DNA of 64,000 nt from assembly GCF_001544695.2 (NCBI RefSeq), contig NZ_FCOM02000004.1, positions 186,001 through 250,000 on the forward strand, written 5' to 3'. Numbering within the stretch: position 1 is the stretch's first letter; each line of letters opens with the position of its first letter. The DNA is from Caballeronia arvi (GTDB lineage: Bacteria; Pseudomonadota; Gammaproteobacteria; Burkholderiales; Burkholderiaceae). Position numbers and translations under genes: made by a program. The notes beneath the pieces were generated by a model. The model saw only the letters and a program-made list of their open reading frames with translations. It had not been told where the DNA came from and did no database searches. This document shows positions 52,596-61,339 of the stretch, in pieces.

Positions 52596-53855
52596 TCAAT
52601 CGGCAATCGGCTCGAGCAGCCGCCCTTCTTCCTTCATCACGACGCCGTTCTTGATGACGACCGGAATATGCTCGCCCTGACCCAGCAGCAGCGCAATGTC
52701 CTCGACCGGATCGCCATCGACGACGACGAGGTCCGCCACTGCGCCGACCGCCAACGTCCCGCGCACGCCCGTTTCCCGCGTGATCTCCGCGGCGATGCAG
52801 GTCGCCGAGCGGATCGCCTCCACATTGCCGAGGATTTCCGCGCGAACCGCGAATTCATCGGACTGACAGGCGTGCAATTCGCCGAGCATGTCGGAGCCGA
52901 AGCCCAGCTTCACGCCCGCGCGTGCCATGAGTGCGAGCGCCTGCCGGCCGCTCGAGCGCGCGCCATCGATTTTCGCGAGCGATTCGGCGGGGAAGCCGAG
53001 TGCGGGGCCTCGCTCGGAAAGCCTGTCGAGCGTCGATAACGTGGGAACCACGGCGACGTTGCGCTCGACGAGCAGGCGCGCCGTCTCCTCGTCGATCAGA
53101 TTGCCGTGCTCGATGCATTTGACGCCGCACTCGACGGCACGCCGGATCGCGCGCGCGGTGTAGGCATGCGCCATCACATAGGTGCCCGCCGCTTCCGCTT
53201 CCTGAACGGCCGCGCGAAGCTCTTCTTCCGAATACTGCGTGTTCGTGATGGGATCGTTCGGCGACGCGACGCCGCCCGACGCCATGACCTTGATCTGGGA
53301 CGCGCCCTTCAGCAATTCCTCGCGCACCGCGAGACGCATCGCTTCGACGCCATCCACCACGCGCGCGATGGAGCCTTGCCGCCCGAGGCAGCCGCACGCA
53401 TCGTCCAATGTGTCGTTGCGCTGGCGGAAATCCCCGTGACCGCCCGTCTGAGACAGCGCCTTGCCCGATGACAGAATGCGCGGGCCCCAAAGCACACCGT
53501 TATTGACGGCCTCGCACATGCCGAAGTCCGCGCCGCCCGCATCCCGCACCGTCGTGAAGCCGCGATTCAACATGCCGCGAAGCACGGGCAGCGTCTTCAG
53601 CGCGGCGAGGAAGTTGGGCATCGCGGCGCTCGCACCCAGATTGGTGCTTCCCGCGACGACATGCACGTGCAGATCGATGAAGCCGGGCAACACCGTACGC
53701 CCCGGCAGGTTCAGCCTGCGGGCATCGCTGAACGAAGGCGGGACGTCGCCTATCGCGGCGATCCTGCCGTCTTCGATGCAGACGTTCACGCCTGTCCGAC
53801 GCTTTGCTGTTACCGGATCGAAGACCGCAACGCCTGCGAGTACTAGCTTGCTCAT
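52596..53855 (-). CDS. Amidohydrolase, Xaa-Pro-dipeptidase-like
   Basis: A 419-residue metal-dependent amidohydrolase of subtype I. Metal ligands: HVH in GFIDLHVHV, the carboxylated-lysine region QIKVMASGGVASP, histidines in MAHAYTARA and CIEHGNLID, and the aspartate in LGFGSDML. This pattern matches the imidazolonepropionase-like group that includes prolidase-type dipeptidases (Sgx9260/Cc2672-like). Co-location with the 3-hydroxyproline dehydratase suggests cleavage of proline- or hydroxyproline-containing dipeptides. It is 10 bp after the transporter gene. Confidence 0.88.
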   Translation of the reverse strand: MSKLVLAGVAVFDPVTAKRRTGVNVCIEDGRIAAIGDVPPSFSDARRLNLPGRTVLPGFIDLHVHVVAGSTNLGASAAMPNFLAALKTLPVLRGMLNRGFTTVRDAGGADFGMCEAVNNGVLWGPRILSSGKALSQTGGHGDFRQRNDTLDDACGCLGRQGSIARVVDGVEAMRLAVREELLKGASQIKVMASGGVASPNDPITNTQYSEEELRAAVQEAEAAGTYVMAHAYTARAIRRAVECGVKCIEHGNLIDEETARLLVERNVAVVPTLSTLDRLSERGPALGFPAESLAKIDGARSSGRQALALMARAGVKLGFGSDMLGELHACQSDEFAVRAEILGNVEAIRSATCIAAEITRETGVRGTLAVGAVADLVVVDGDPVEDIALLLGQGEHIPVVIKNGVVMKEEGRLLEPIAD

Positions 53856-53865
53856 GGTTGTTTCC

Positions 53866-55161
53866 TCACGACTGGTGTGACTTCATCAACCGCGTGCCGA
53901 CCAGGCTCACGATCGCTGCGAAGATGATGTAGTAAGACGCGGATTCGGCATCGCCCGTGACCTGCATCAGCCACGTAATGATGAAAGAGGCGAAGCCGCC
54001 GAAAATCGTCACGGCGCCGTTGTACGCCAGCGAGAGTCCCGTGGTCCGCACGCGGCTCGGGAACATCTCCGTGAAGAGCGCGAGGATGGGTCCCGTGTAG
54101 GCCGCAATCAGCACGCCGAAGATGATCTGAAACGTCAGCAACGTACCGAAGGTCGGCGACTTTATGAGATGCGAGAACTGCGGATAGCTGGCGATCAGGA
54201 TGACGAGCGCCGCGACGGAGATCACGCGCTGCTTGCCCACGCGGTCGGACAGCGCGCCGAACACGGGCGCCATCGTCATGAGCACCGCCCCGCTGACGAT
54301 GCCGGACGTGAAGCCCTCACGCTGAGACATGTGGAGATACTTCACGACGTACGTCGGGATATAGAACAGGATGACGTAGGTACAGACCGTCCACAGCACG
54401 ACCATCAGCAGGCTGGAAAGCACGCCTCGCGGATAGTCGCGAATGACATCGCGCAGCGGCGTGCTCGCATGACGCTTCTCCGACGTGAACTCGGGCGTTT
54501 CCTCGATCTTCAACCGGATGTAGTAGCCCACCGGCGCGACGAGCATGCCGATCACGAAAGGAATGCGCCAGCCCCACGAGAGCAGCGATTCGGCCGACAG
54601 GCTCGACGTGATGACCGCGCCCGTGATGCTGCCGATGACCACGGCGAAGCCCACGCTCGTCTGAATCCAGCTCGAATAGAAAGCACGACGGTTCTGCGGC
54701 GCATGCTCCGTCAGAAACGCGGTCGCGCCGCCCATCTCGCCGCCCGCAGAAAGCCCTTGCAGCATCCGCGCGATGACGATGAGGCACGGCGCCGCGATGC
54801 CGATGGTTTCATACGTCGGCGCGAAGGCGATGATCGCCGAACCGAGCGCCATCACCAGCATCGCGAGCGACAGTGCGCGCTTGCGCCCGACCTTGTCCGC
54901 GTAGATGCCGAAGGCGATGCCGCCGAGCGGACGCATGACGAACCCGACGCCGAACGTCGCCAGTGCCAATAGCAGCGACGTGGTTTCGTTGCTCGATGGA
55001 AAAAACAGCTTGCCGATGATCGCCGCAAAGAACGCGTAGCCCGAGAAATCGAACCACTCCAGACCGCTGCCGATGACCGTCGCGAGAATCGCCTTGCGAC
55101 GCGTCACCATGCGTGCGGGCTGTTCGTGCGCAAACAGCCCGTCCGATGCACCTGTTGCCAT
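53866..55161 (-). CDS. MHS-family MFS transporter (ProP-like)
   Basis: A 431-residue metabolite:H+ symporter. LATVIGSGLEWFDFSGYAFFA and RPLGGIAFGIYADKVGRKRAL are the hallmarks of the MHS group, with RMLQGLSAGGEMGGATAFLTEHA, and a second LSDRVGKQRV loop. Twelve helices. Homologues import proline/betaine, citrate or ketoglutarate. Here the context with hydroxyproline dehydratase and a dipeptidase suggests import of hydroxyproline or proline peptides. Likely controlled by the LysR gene 148 bp upstream. Confidence 0.9.
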   Translation of the reverse strand: MATGASDGLFAHEQPARMVTRRKAILATVIGSGLEWFDFSGYAFFAAIIGKLFFPSSNETTSLLLALATFGVGFVMRPLGGIAFGIYADKVGRKRALSLAMLVMALGSAIIAFAPTYETIGIAAPCLIVIARMLQGLSAGGEMGGATAFLTEHAPQNRRAFYSSWIQTSVGFAVVIGSITGAVITSSLSAESLLSWGWRIPFVIGMLVAPVGYYIRLKIEETPEFTSEKRHASTPLRDVIRDYPRGVLSSLLMVVLWTVCTYVILFYIPTYVVKYLHMSQREGFTSGIVSGAVLMTMAPVFGALSDRVGKQRVISVAALVILIASYPQFSHLIKSPTFGTLLTFQIIFGVLIAAYTGPILALFTEMFPSRVRTTGLSLAYNGAVTIFGGFASFIITWLMQVTGDAESASYYIIFAAIVSLVGTRLMKSHQS

Positions 55162-55264
55162 CCCGACCTCCCAGATTCATGTTTGACGATGTGAACGTTC
55201 GCGATTCGTCACGCCCTCAATGTAATTTTTGGCGTGGCGGCGACATAACGTTAATTTCGCAAAC

Positions 55265-55287
55265 GCGGTTGCATAAATCGCAACCGC
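55265..55287. promoter_or_regulatory. Dyad between LysR and MHS genes
   Basis: GCGGTTGC (55265-55272) and GCAACCGC (55280-55287) form a perfect inverted repeat with a 7-nt AT-rich spacer, about 100 bp before the transporter start. The position suits a LysR activator site; it could also be a 3' hairpin of the lysR mRNA. Confidence 0.5.
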
Positions 55288-55309
55288 CATCGGAGAGACG
55301 ATCGAAGCG

Positions 55310-56209
55310 TCAGGCGATATTCGTCTGAGCCAGGACCCAGTCGCGGAAGCGGCGGACGGCGGAGCTTTCCGCGCGTTCGGAGGGCCAGGTGAGGAAATAC
55401 GCGCTGCCCAGCGTCGCGTCATGGTCCGATGCCCTGACCAGCACCCCCTGGTGGAGTAGCAAGTCGATCACACCGTTCCACCCGAGCGCGATTCCCTTGC
55501 CGTAAGCGGCGAGTTGCACGATGACCGGATAGCTGTTCACGATGATCGTCTGGCTCAACGTCGGCCGCTCCAGCCCGGCGCGTTCGAACCAGCTATGCCA
55601 CGACATCCAGCTTCGTTCCGCGTCTTCGAGCACGAGCAGCGTGCATGAGAGCAGTTCGGTCGGCGTCACCTTGCGGCCTCGCAGATAGTCCGGCGAGCAG
55701 ACCGGGAACACTTGCTCGTCGAAGAGCTTGATCGTGCGCGTGCCCGGCATGTCGGCTTTGCGAAGCAGAAAAATGCCGATATCGTATTCCGCCGGCGATA
55801 CCACGCCGAAGTGATCCCGCACGATGATGCGAAGATCCACGTCCGGGTTGGCGTCGATGAACGAGCCGATTCTCGGCGTCAGCCAGAGCGCCGAAATTCC
55901 CTCGGTGCATGACACCGTCAGGCGGGATTTGACGACGCGCGCCATGAGGCTCGATGTGGCGCTCGTGCAGAGTTCCAGCATGCGGCGCACGTCGACCGTG
56001 TACGTCTCGCCGGCCGGCGTCAGCCTCAGCGCGTTGTGCTCGCGCACGAAAAGCCTGCGGCCCAGAAACGTTTCGAGCTGGGAAATCTGACGGCTGACCG
56101 CACTGGTCGACAAATGCAGTTCCTGCCCCGCGCGCGTGAAGCTCAATAGGCGGGCGCTGGCTTCGAAAGCCTGCAGACAAGCCAGTGGCGGCAACGGAGA
56201 CAAAGCCAT
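55310..56209 (-). CDS. LysR-family transcriptional regulator (GcvA-like)
   Basis: A 299-residue LysR-type regulator. The N-terminal HTH reads LQAFEASARLLSFTRAGQELHLSTSAVSRQISQLE, then the linker helix and a ligand domain with VSCTEGISALWLTPRIGSF and EYDIGIFLLR. The LPPLACLQAFEA start is typical of the GcvA subgroup, which often controls amino acid use. It is on the same strand and upstream of the MHS-amidohydrolase-dehydratase genes, and likely regulates them. Divergent from the GNAT gene. Confidence 0.9.
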   Translation of the reverse strand: MALSPLPPLACLQAFEASARLLSFTRAGQELHLSTSAVSRQISQLETFLGRRLFVREHNALRLTPAGETYTVDVRRMLELCTSATSSLMARVVKSRLTVSCTEGISALWLTPRIGSFIDANPDVDLRIIVRDHFGVVSPAEYDIGIFLLRKADMPGTRTIKLFDEQVFPVCSPDYLRGRKVTPTELLSCTLLVLEDAERSWMSWHSWFERAGLERPTLSQTIIVNSYPVIVQLAAYGKGIALGWNGVIDLLLHQGVLVRASDHDATLGSAYFLTWPSERAESSAVRRFRDWVLAQTNIA

Positions 56210-56353
56210 GATGCTGCGAGCCCGTGAAGTGACGAACCCGCAGGATATCGCATCTTCGTTCGCAACTTGTCCCAGTCCGATGATCGTTTCTTGGCCCTTC
56301 AGGCTGTGTCATCGCGCCGTTATCGTAGGGGTCATGCAACGTGGAGAACACGC

Positions 56354-56818
56354 ATGGACACCTCGATCACCTTTCGGCATCTCGACGCGCCCGACGACTG
56401 GACGCGCGCTTTCGACGTCATGAAGGAGCTGCGGCCGCATCTGACCGACGCGGACGCGTTCTGCGCGCAGATGCGCCGTCAACGCGAAGAAAGTTATCGC
56501 CTGCTCGCCGCATGCGACGACGCAGGCACGATTCTCGGGCTCGCCGGATATCGCACGCAAACGAATACGCTGTATGGACGCTTCGTTTATGTGGACGATC
56601 TCGTCGTCACGTCGCGGCTGCAACGCAGCGGCATCGGCGCATGTCTGCTCGACAAGGTTCGCGAGATCGCGCGTCATTCGCGCTGCGCGCATTTCGTGCT
56701 CGATACCGGCCTGCACATGGCGCTCGCGCAGCGTTTCTATTATCGCAACGGCCTGCTCGCGAAGGGCATGCATTTCGTCGAGCCGCTCGTTTCGCACGAC
56801 ACGGAGAACGCGCAATGA
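56354..56818 (+). CDS. GNAT-family N-acetyltransferase
   Basis: A 154-residue acetyltransferase. VYVDDLVVTSRLQRSGIGACLLDKVREIA contains the acetyl-CoA P-loop (RSGIGACLL), followed by FVLDTGLHMALAQRFYYRNGLLAKGMHF, the usual last strands. GGAGA precedes the ATG. The stop overlaps the start of the flavin reductase gene as ATGA, so the two are made together. Substrate is unknown. Confidence 0.88.
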   Translation: MDTSITFRHLDAPDDWTRAFDVMKELRPHLTDADAFCAQMRRQREESYRLLAACDDAGTILGLAGYRTQTNTLYGRFVYVDDLVVTSRLQRSGIGACLLDKVREIARHSRCAHFVLDTGLHMALAQRFYYRNGLLAKGMHFVEPLVSHDTENAQ

Positions 56819-57432
56819 AAGTGCTCTTCGTCAACGCGAGCCCGCACAGCGATGCGAGTCACGGCCATCGTCTCGCGCTCGACATGCTCGCCATGCTGGG
56901 CAAGAGCGCGAACGTGCAGACCGTCGAACGCGATCTCGCCGCGATGCCGCTGCCGCCCGTCACGCAGGACTATGCGCGAGCGATCACATCGCGTGAGCCG
57001 GATACGAGCCGCTTCGACGTATCCGAGCAATTGATCCGCGAAATCGAAACGACCGATGCGCTCATCATCAACACGCCGATGCACAACTTCACGGTGCCCG
57101 CGGCGCTGAAGCTATGGATCGATTACGTGCTGCGGATTCATCGCACGTTCGCGGCGACGCCCGAAGGCAAGGTCGGACTGATGCGTGACCGGCCAGCGTT
57201 CGTGATCGTCGGCTCGGGTGGCTTTCATAGCGGCGAGCACGCGCGTCAGCCCGATTTCCTCACGCCGTATCTGCGTTACGCGCTCGGTTCCATCGGCTTG
57301 AAGAACGTGCATTTTCTCTTGCTGCAAGGGCTCGTTCGCGGCGATGAAGCCGTGACCGAAGCGTTGCAGGCTGCACGCGACGACATCGCGCGTCACGCGC
57401 TGTTCGCATCGGACGACGCCGTCACGCTCTGA
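56815..57432 (+). CDS. FMN-dependent NAD(P)H:quinone/azo reductase (AzoR family)
   Basis: A 205-residue flavodoxin-fold reductase. The FMN phosphate loop ASPHSDASHGHRLALD follows strand 1, and PMHNFTVPAALKLWIDYV lines the flavin. IVGSGGFHSGEHARQPDFLTPYL and GSIGLKN are characteristic of AzoR. Such enzymes give two-electron reduction of quinones, azo dyes or nitro-compounds. Its last 40 bp overlap the convergent MocR gene in opposite orientation. Confidence 0.9.
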   Translation: MKVLFVNASPHSDASHGHRLALDMLAMLGKSANVQTVERDLAAMPLPPVTQDYARAITSREPDTSRFDVSEQLIREIETTDALIINTPMHNFTVPAALKLWIDYVLRIHRTFAATPEGKVGLMRDRPAFVIVGSGGFHSGEHARQPDFLTPYLRYALGSIGLKNVHFLLLQGLVRGDEAVTEALQAARDDIARHALFASDDAVTL

Positions 57433-58910
57433 CCGTCATATGCGCGCCGAAGCATGTGCGCAAGACGCGCGGCTTCGTCGGCATCGGCGACATTCGCGAA
57501 ACCGGCGACGATGCCGCGCAACGCATGCTTGGCGCGCGCATTCAGATACCACGCCGATAGCGCGATCACGGCGAGCCCCGCTTCGCGTGCGCGCGCGGCC
57601 ATCGCCATGTCGTCGATGGGTCCGTCGCGTCCCGCATTAAAAATCGCGACGAGATGCATGCCGCCGTTCGGCAGGTCGATGCTCACTTTATCGCCGAACG
57701 CCTCGCGGATCGCGTTCGCGAGCAGCATGCGCCGCTCGGCATACAGCGCGCGCATGCGCTTCAGATGCCGCGCGAAATGCCCTTGCGCGATGAAATCCGC
57801 CACCGCCGCCTGATAGAGATGCGGCGAGCCCGCGTTCATGTTCTTCGTGAGCTGTTCGAAGCGCGCGGCAGCCCGCTCGGGCGCAACGACGTATGACAGC
57901 CGCAAGCCCGGAAACAGCACTTTGCTGAAGGTGCCGCAATAGATCACCCGATCGTCGCGATCGAGGCTTTTCAGCGCCGGAAGCGGCCGGCCCACGTAGC
58001 GGAACTCGCTGTCGTAATCGTCCTCGACGATCCAGCTTCCCGCGCGGCTCGCCCAGTCGAGCAGCTTCATGCGCCGCGCGAGCGACAGCGTGACGCCGAG
58101 CGGACTCTGATGCGAAGGCGTGACGAATGCGAAGCGCGCATCGTGACAGTGCGCGATGCCGGCATCGACATCGAGCCCTTCGTGATCGACCGGCACCGGC
58201 ACGAGCCGCATGTTCGCATCGGCGAGAAAGGCGCGCGCGAGCAGATAGCCCGGCTCTTCGAACCACGCGCGATCATCCGGCTTTGCGAAACTGCGCAGAA
58301 TGAGTTCGAGCGACGCGCGATAGCCATTCGTCACGAAGACCTGCTCCGGCACGCATTCGACGCCGCGCGACAAGCCGAGATAGGTCGCGATGCGCTCCCG
58401 CAACGGGCGATATCCGGATGGATCGGGATACGTGAGCGTCGCGAGATCGCCGCTCTTCGCGCGCGCCGAAACGAGGCGGCTCCAGACCTTGCGCGGAAAG
58501 GCATCGAGCGCGGGCAGGCCGGGACGCAAGGGCTTAACGTCGTTGCCGATATCGGCGGCGGGCTCGGGCCGCCTCAGGCGCGGCGCGTTCGCGCGCTCGC
58601 GGGTCTTGCGCGCGGCGGGCGTCGTGACCGCGCCCGGCAGCGACGACGACACGAACGTGCCCGCCGCGCCGCGCATCTGCAGATACCCCTCGTCGACGAG
58701 CATGTTATAAGCCATTTCGACGGTGCCGCGTGCAGTATTCAGTTGCGTCGCGAGTCCGCGCAATGCGGGTACGCGATCGCCCGGCTTCAGATGGCCCGCC
58801 GCGATCGCCGCCTTGAAGCGCTCGCCAATCTGCAGATAAATGGGCGACGCCTCGTGCCGGTCGATTTCGATGGTCAGCGGGTTCTGGACTTTGGACATGG
58901 CGCGGCTCAT
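57393..58910 (-). CDS. MocR/PdxR-type GntR-aminotransferase regulator
   Basis: A 505-residue MocR-subfamily regulator. The winged helix is at about residues 25-95 (IAAGHLKPGDRVPALRGLA, then TARGTVEMAYNMLVDEGYL). The aminotransferase-like domain from about 120 has VTNGYRASLELILRSF, SHQSPLGVTLSLARR, WIVEDDYDSEFRYVGRPLP and the PLP lysine in YCGTFSKVLFPGLRLSY. It is divergent from the NmrA-like SDR and convergent with the flavin reductase. An ATG at 58898 is an alternative start; neither has a clear ribosome site. Target probably the divergent SDR. Confidence 0.9.
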   Translation of the reverse strand: MSRAMSKVQNPLTIEIDRHEASPIYLQIGERFKAAIAAGHLKPGDRVPALRGLATQLNTARGTVEMAYNMLVDEGYLQMRGAAGTFVSSSLPGAVTTPAARKTRERANAPRLRRPEPAADIGNDVKPLRPGLPALDAFPRKVWSRLVSARAKSGDLATLTYPDPSGYRPLRERIATYLGLSRGVECVPEQVFVTNGYRASLELILRSFAKPDDRAWFEEPGYLLARAFLADANMRLVPVPVDHEGLDVDAGIAHCHDARFAFVTPSHQSPLGVTLSLARRMKLLDWASRAGSWIVEDDYDSEFRYVGRPLPALKSLDRDDRVIYCGTFSKVLFPGLRLSYVVAPERAAARFEQLTKNMNAGSPHLYQAAVADFIAQGHFARHLKRMRALYAERRMLLANAIREAFGDKVSIDLPNGGMHLVAIFNAGRDGPIDDMAMAARAREAGLAVIALSAWYLNARAKHALRGIVAGFANVADADEAARLAHMLRRAYDGQSVTASSDANSA

Positions 58911-58932
58911 GGACTAGTGCGATCGATGAATC

Positions 58933-58968
58933 TTGTCCCTTTCTGCTAAGCCATGATTGTCCCACAAT
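58933..58968. promoter_or_regulatory. TTGTCCC direct repeats, probable MocR operator
   Basis: TTGTCCC occurs at 58933-58939 and 58957-58963, 24 bp apart; the second lies in the dyad ATTGT-CCC-ACAAT (58956-58968). Both fall in the short divergent region between the MocR gene and the SDR. Direct repeats plus a dyad are the usual MocR/PdxR site layout. Binding is inferred. Confidence 0.5.
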
Positions 58969-59001
58969 GACTTCACTTTCACTTATTCAGCGAGGTGCAT
59001 C

Positions 59002-59751
59002 ATGAAGGTTGTCGTGATCGGCGGTTCGGGTTTGATCGGCGCTAAAGTCGTCGCGATTCTGCGTGAGAAGGGTCACGACGCTGTCGCCGCCTCGCCGCGC
59101 AATGGCGTGAATGCGGTGACGGGCGAAGGACTGGCTGAAACGCTTCGCGGCGCGCAGGTCGTCGTCGACGTGGCGAACGCGCCTTCATGGGCGCCGGACG
59201 ACGTGCTCGCGTTCTTCCGTTCGTCGACCACGAATCTCGTGAAAGCCGAAGCCGCGGCGGGCGTCGCGCATCATGTCGCGCTTTCGATCGTCAACACGGA
59301 CCGCATGCCGGACAACGGCTACTTCCGCGCGAAAGTCGCGCAAGAGGCGTTGATCGAGGCATCGCGCGTGCCGTATTCGATCGTGCGCGCGACGCAGTTC
59401 ATGGAATTTATCGGCGGCATTGCCGATGCGGGCATGCAGGACGGCAAGGTGCATCTGTCGACGGGACAGTTCCAGCCGATCGCGGCCGATGACGTCGCGG
59501 CGATCGTCGCGGATGTCGCGCTCGCTGCGCCGTTGAACGGCATCGTCGATATCGCGGGACCGGAGCGCGCGCCGCTGTATCAGATCGTCGGGCAATATCT
59601 GAAGGCGCAGGGCGATGCGCGCGAGATCGTCGCCGATCCGAAAGCGACGTACTTCGGCGGCACCGTCGCGGAAGAGTCGCTCGTGCCGACGGGCGAAGCG
59701 CGCCGCGGAAAGATTGCGCTCGCCGACTGGCTCGGCCGCGCGCGAGCGTAA
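59002..59751 (+). CDS. NmrA-like atypical SDR, NAD(P)-binding
   Basis: A 249-residue atypical SDR. GGSGLIGAKVVAILREKGHD is the dinucleotide loop, followed by VVVDVANAPSWAP and VALSIVNTDRMPDNGYFRAKVAQEALI, where the Tyr-x3-Lys active pair is YFRAK, and IVRATQFMEF. Relatives act as redox-sensing regulators or as quinone/uronate reductases. GAGGTG precedes the ATG at 59002. Divergent from the MocR gene and likely under it. Confidence 0.85.
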   Translation: MKVVVIGGSGLIGAKVVAILREKGHDAVAASPRNGVNAVTGEGLAETLRGAQVVVDVANAPSWAPDDVLAFFRSSTTNLVKAEAAAGVAHHVALSIVNTDRMPDNGYFRAKVAQEALIEASRVPYSIVRATQFMEFIGGIADAGMQDGKVHLSTGQFQPIAADDVAAIVADVALAAPLNGIVDIAGPERAPLYQIVGQYLKAQGDAREIVADPKATYFGGTVAEESLVPTGEARRGKIALADWLGRARA

Positions 59752-59767
59752 GCTGCGTATTCGGCGC

Positions 59768-59799
59768 TGAGCCTCGCCATTTGCGGTTTTCGAGGCTCA
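59768..59799. terminator. Hairpin between convergent SDR and catB genes
   Basis: TGAGCCTCG (59768-59776) pairs with CGAGGCTCA (59791-59799) around 14 nt. The last three bases are the catB stop on the other strand. The loop is T-rich on one side. Likely bidirectional terminator. Confidence 0.6.
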
Positions 59800-60438
59800 C
59801 GCTGCACTGAGGCGCAGGAACCGCCAACGCTCGTGCAGCGTTGCGATATCCGTCGAGCAGACCAGCGTCATCGACTTGCTGATCTCTTCGAGCGGCCAGT
59901 CCCACCATTTCATCTCGAGCAGCATGTCGATTTCCGCGTCCGAAAAGCGCTTTCGGATCGGCTTCGCCGGATTGCCGCCGACGACCGTGTACGGCTCGAC
60001 ATGCTTCGTTACTAGAGCACGGCTTCCGATCACGGCGCCATGACCGATGAAAACGCCCGGCATGATCATCGCCTCGGAACCGATCCAGACATCGCTTCCG
60101 ATGATCGTGTCGCCAGCGGGTTGGAATGCATCGCGGGCATCAGCGAATGCCGGCTCTTCCTGCATGTAGAAGAACGGGAAGGTGCTGGCCCAGTCTTTCC
60201 GATGCCCTTGATTGCCCGCCATCATGAACGTCGCGCCGCTTCCGATAGAGCAGAAGCTACCGATGATCAGCCGGTCTCCACCGGTTTGATCCGGCACGAG
60301 GTAGCGCGCGCAGTCATCGAACGCGTGTCCGTGATAGAAGCCAGCGTAATAGCTATAGCGCCCCACGATGATGTTGGGATTGGTCACCTGCTCTGAAAGC
60401 GGCTTGCTGTTGGAAGGGCCGTCGAAGTAATTTTCCAT
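59797..60438 (-). CDS. catB: Type B chloramphenicol acetyltransferase (xenobiotic acetyltransferase)
   Basis: A 213-residue left-handed beta-helix (hexapeptide repeat) acetyltransferase. The N-terminus [16 protein letters not shown], then [28 protein letters not shown], and the active loop MAGNQGH with H79, the position of the catalytic histidine in Pseudomonas XAT when counted from this start. [17 protein letters not shown] and [14 protein letters not shown] complete the family pattern. It acetylates chloramphenicol and similar hydroxyl compounds. Chromosomal catB genes are common in this group; no mobile element is nearby. The ATG at 60438 gives family length; an ATG 42 bp upstream is in frame. 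Confidence 0.9.
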   Translation of the reverse strand: MENYFDGPSNSKPLSEQVTNPNIIVGRYSYYAGFYHGHAFDDCARYLVPDQTGGDRLIIGSFCSIGSGATFMMAGNQGHRKDWASTFPFFYMQEEPAFADARDAFQPAGDTIIGSDVWIGSEAMIMPGVFIGHGAVIGSRALVTKHVEPYTVVGGNPAKPIRKRFSDAEIDMLLEMKWWDWPLEEISKSMTLVCSTDIATLHERWRFLRLSAA

Positions 60439-60547
60439 GGATTGCCACGCCGTAGTGTTGCGCCTGTCTTCCGGGCGCAACGGGTTATGCGGCGATCGAT
60501 GTCCGCCAATCCACTGTATGCGGCTTCAATTAGGTGAACGTGAGGGG

Positions 60548-61339
60548 TCAGGGCAATCGGATAAACGGGCTGTTCAGATACGGCGAATCCTGGAAGCGTT
60601 CGGGTGCGCGTTCGCGAAGGAATTGCTGGATCTTGCTCGCGGTCGGCGAGACCTTGAGCTCGGTAATCATCGACAAGGTTGAGCCGGCCGGAAGCGACAC
60701 GCTCTGGTTGAACAGCGGATTGAAGCCCGCAAACGACACGACAGGAAGCACCGAGACCTGACCGAATGGCGGCGGCGTTTCCGTGATCGGGCCATTGACG
60801 ATGACCGTAACCGTCGTGCCGATGACATCGAGCCCGCTGTAATCCGGCACTTCGAGGCTCGACTGGGTCGGCTTGAAACCGAGCCCCGCCAATGAAAGCG
60901 ATACGGCCGAAGTGCCTTTGTTCAAGATATCGACTTTCTCGGTGAGGCGGGAAACGAGCGTGCCGGAGGCATCGCCTTCGACCGCGTAGACGACTCCGCC
61001 GACCACCGTGCCGGAACTCGCGCTCGTCGCGTAGCCGAGCATCGGACCCTGAACATGGATCTGATTCGCACTGACGTGCGCATCGGAATGCATATGGCCG
61101 ATATCGAGAAACGTGGACGGACCCGACGGATAGACCAGAATGCGCCGCCCATCGACGGTCCATTCGAGTGTTCTCAACAACTGCACGGGATCGCTGGGTG
61201 TCGAGAGGTTGTAGATCGGATCATCGCGCGTGACTTTCAGCGTGGAGTTGTTGCTCGACACGCTGACACTTTCCGCGAGCGCGACGCACGGCAGCGCCAT
61301 CAACGCTAACGAACTCAGCAGACACGATTTCGCTCGCAT
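60548..61339 (-). CDS. Secreted protein of unknown function
   Basis: A 263-residue exported protein I do not recognise. The signal peptide spans about residues 1-23 (SLALMALPCVALAES). The mature part is rich in Ser, Val and Gly with many short beta-strand-like segments (VSVSSNNSTLKVTRDD, IHVQGPMLGYATSASSGTVVGGVVYAVEG, TTVTVIVNGPIT), suggesting a beta-sandwich. The histidine-containing DIGHMHSDAHVS stretch could bind a metal. The start at 61339 has GGAGG 5 nt upstream. It stands alone between catB and a dehydratase gene. Confidence 0.65.
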   Translation of the reverse strand: MRAKSCLLSSLALMALPCVALAESVSVSSNNSTLKVTRDDPIYNLSTPSDPVQLLRTLEWTVDGRRILVYPSGPSTFLDIGHMHSDAHVSANQIHVQGPMLGYATSASSGTVVGGVVYAVEGDASGTLVSRLTEKVDILNKGTSAVSLSLAGLGFKPTQSSLEVPDYSGLDVIGTTVTVIVNGPITETPPPFGQVSVLPVVSFAGFNPLFNQSVSLPAGSTLSMITELKVSPTASKIQQFLRERAPERFQDSPYLNSPFIRLP

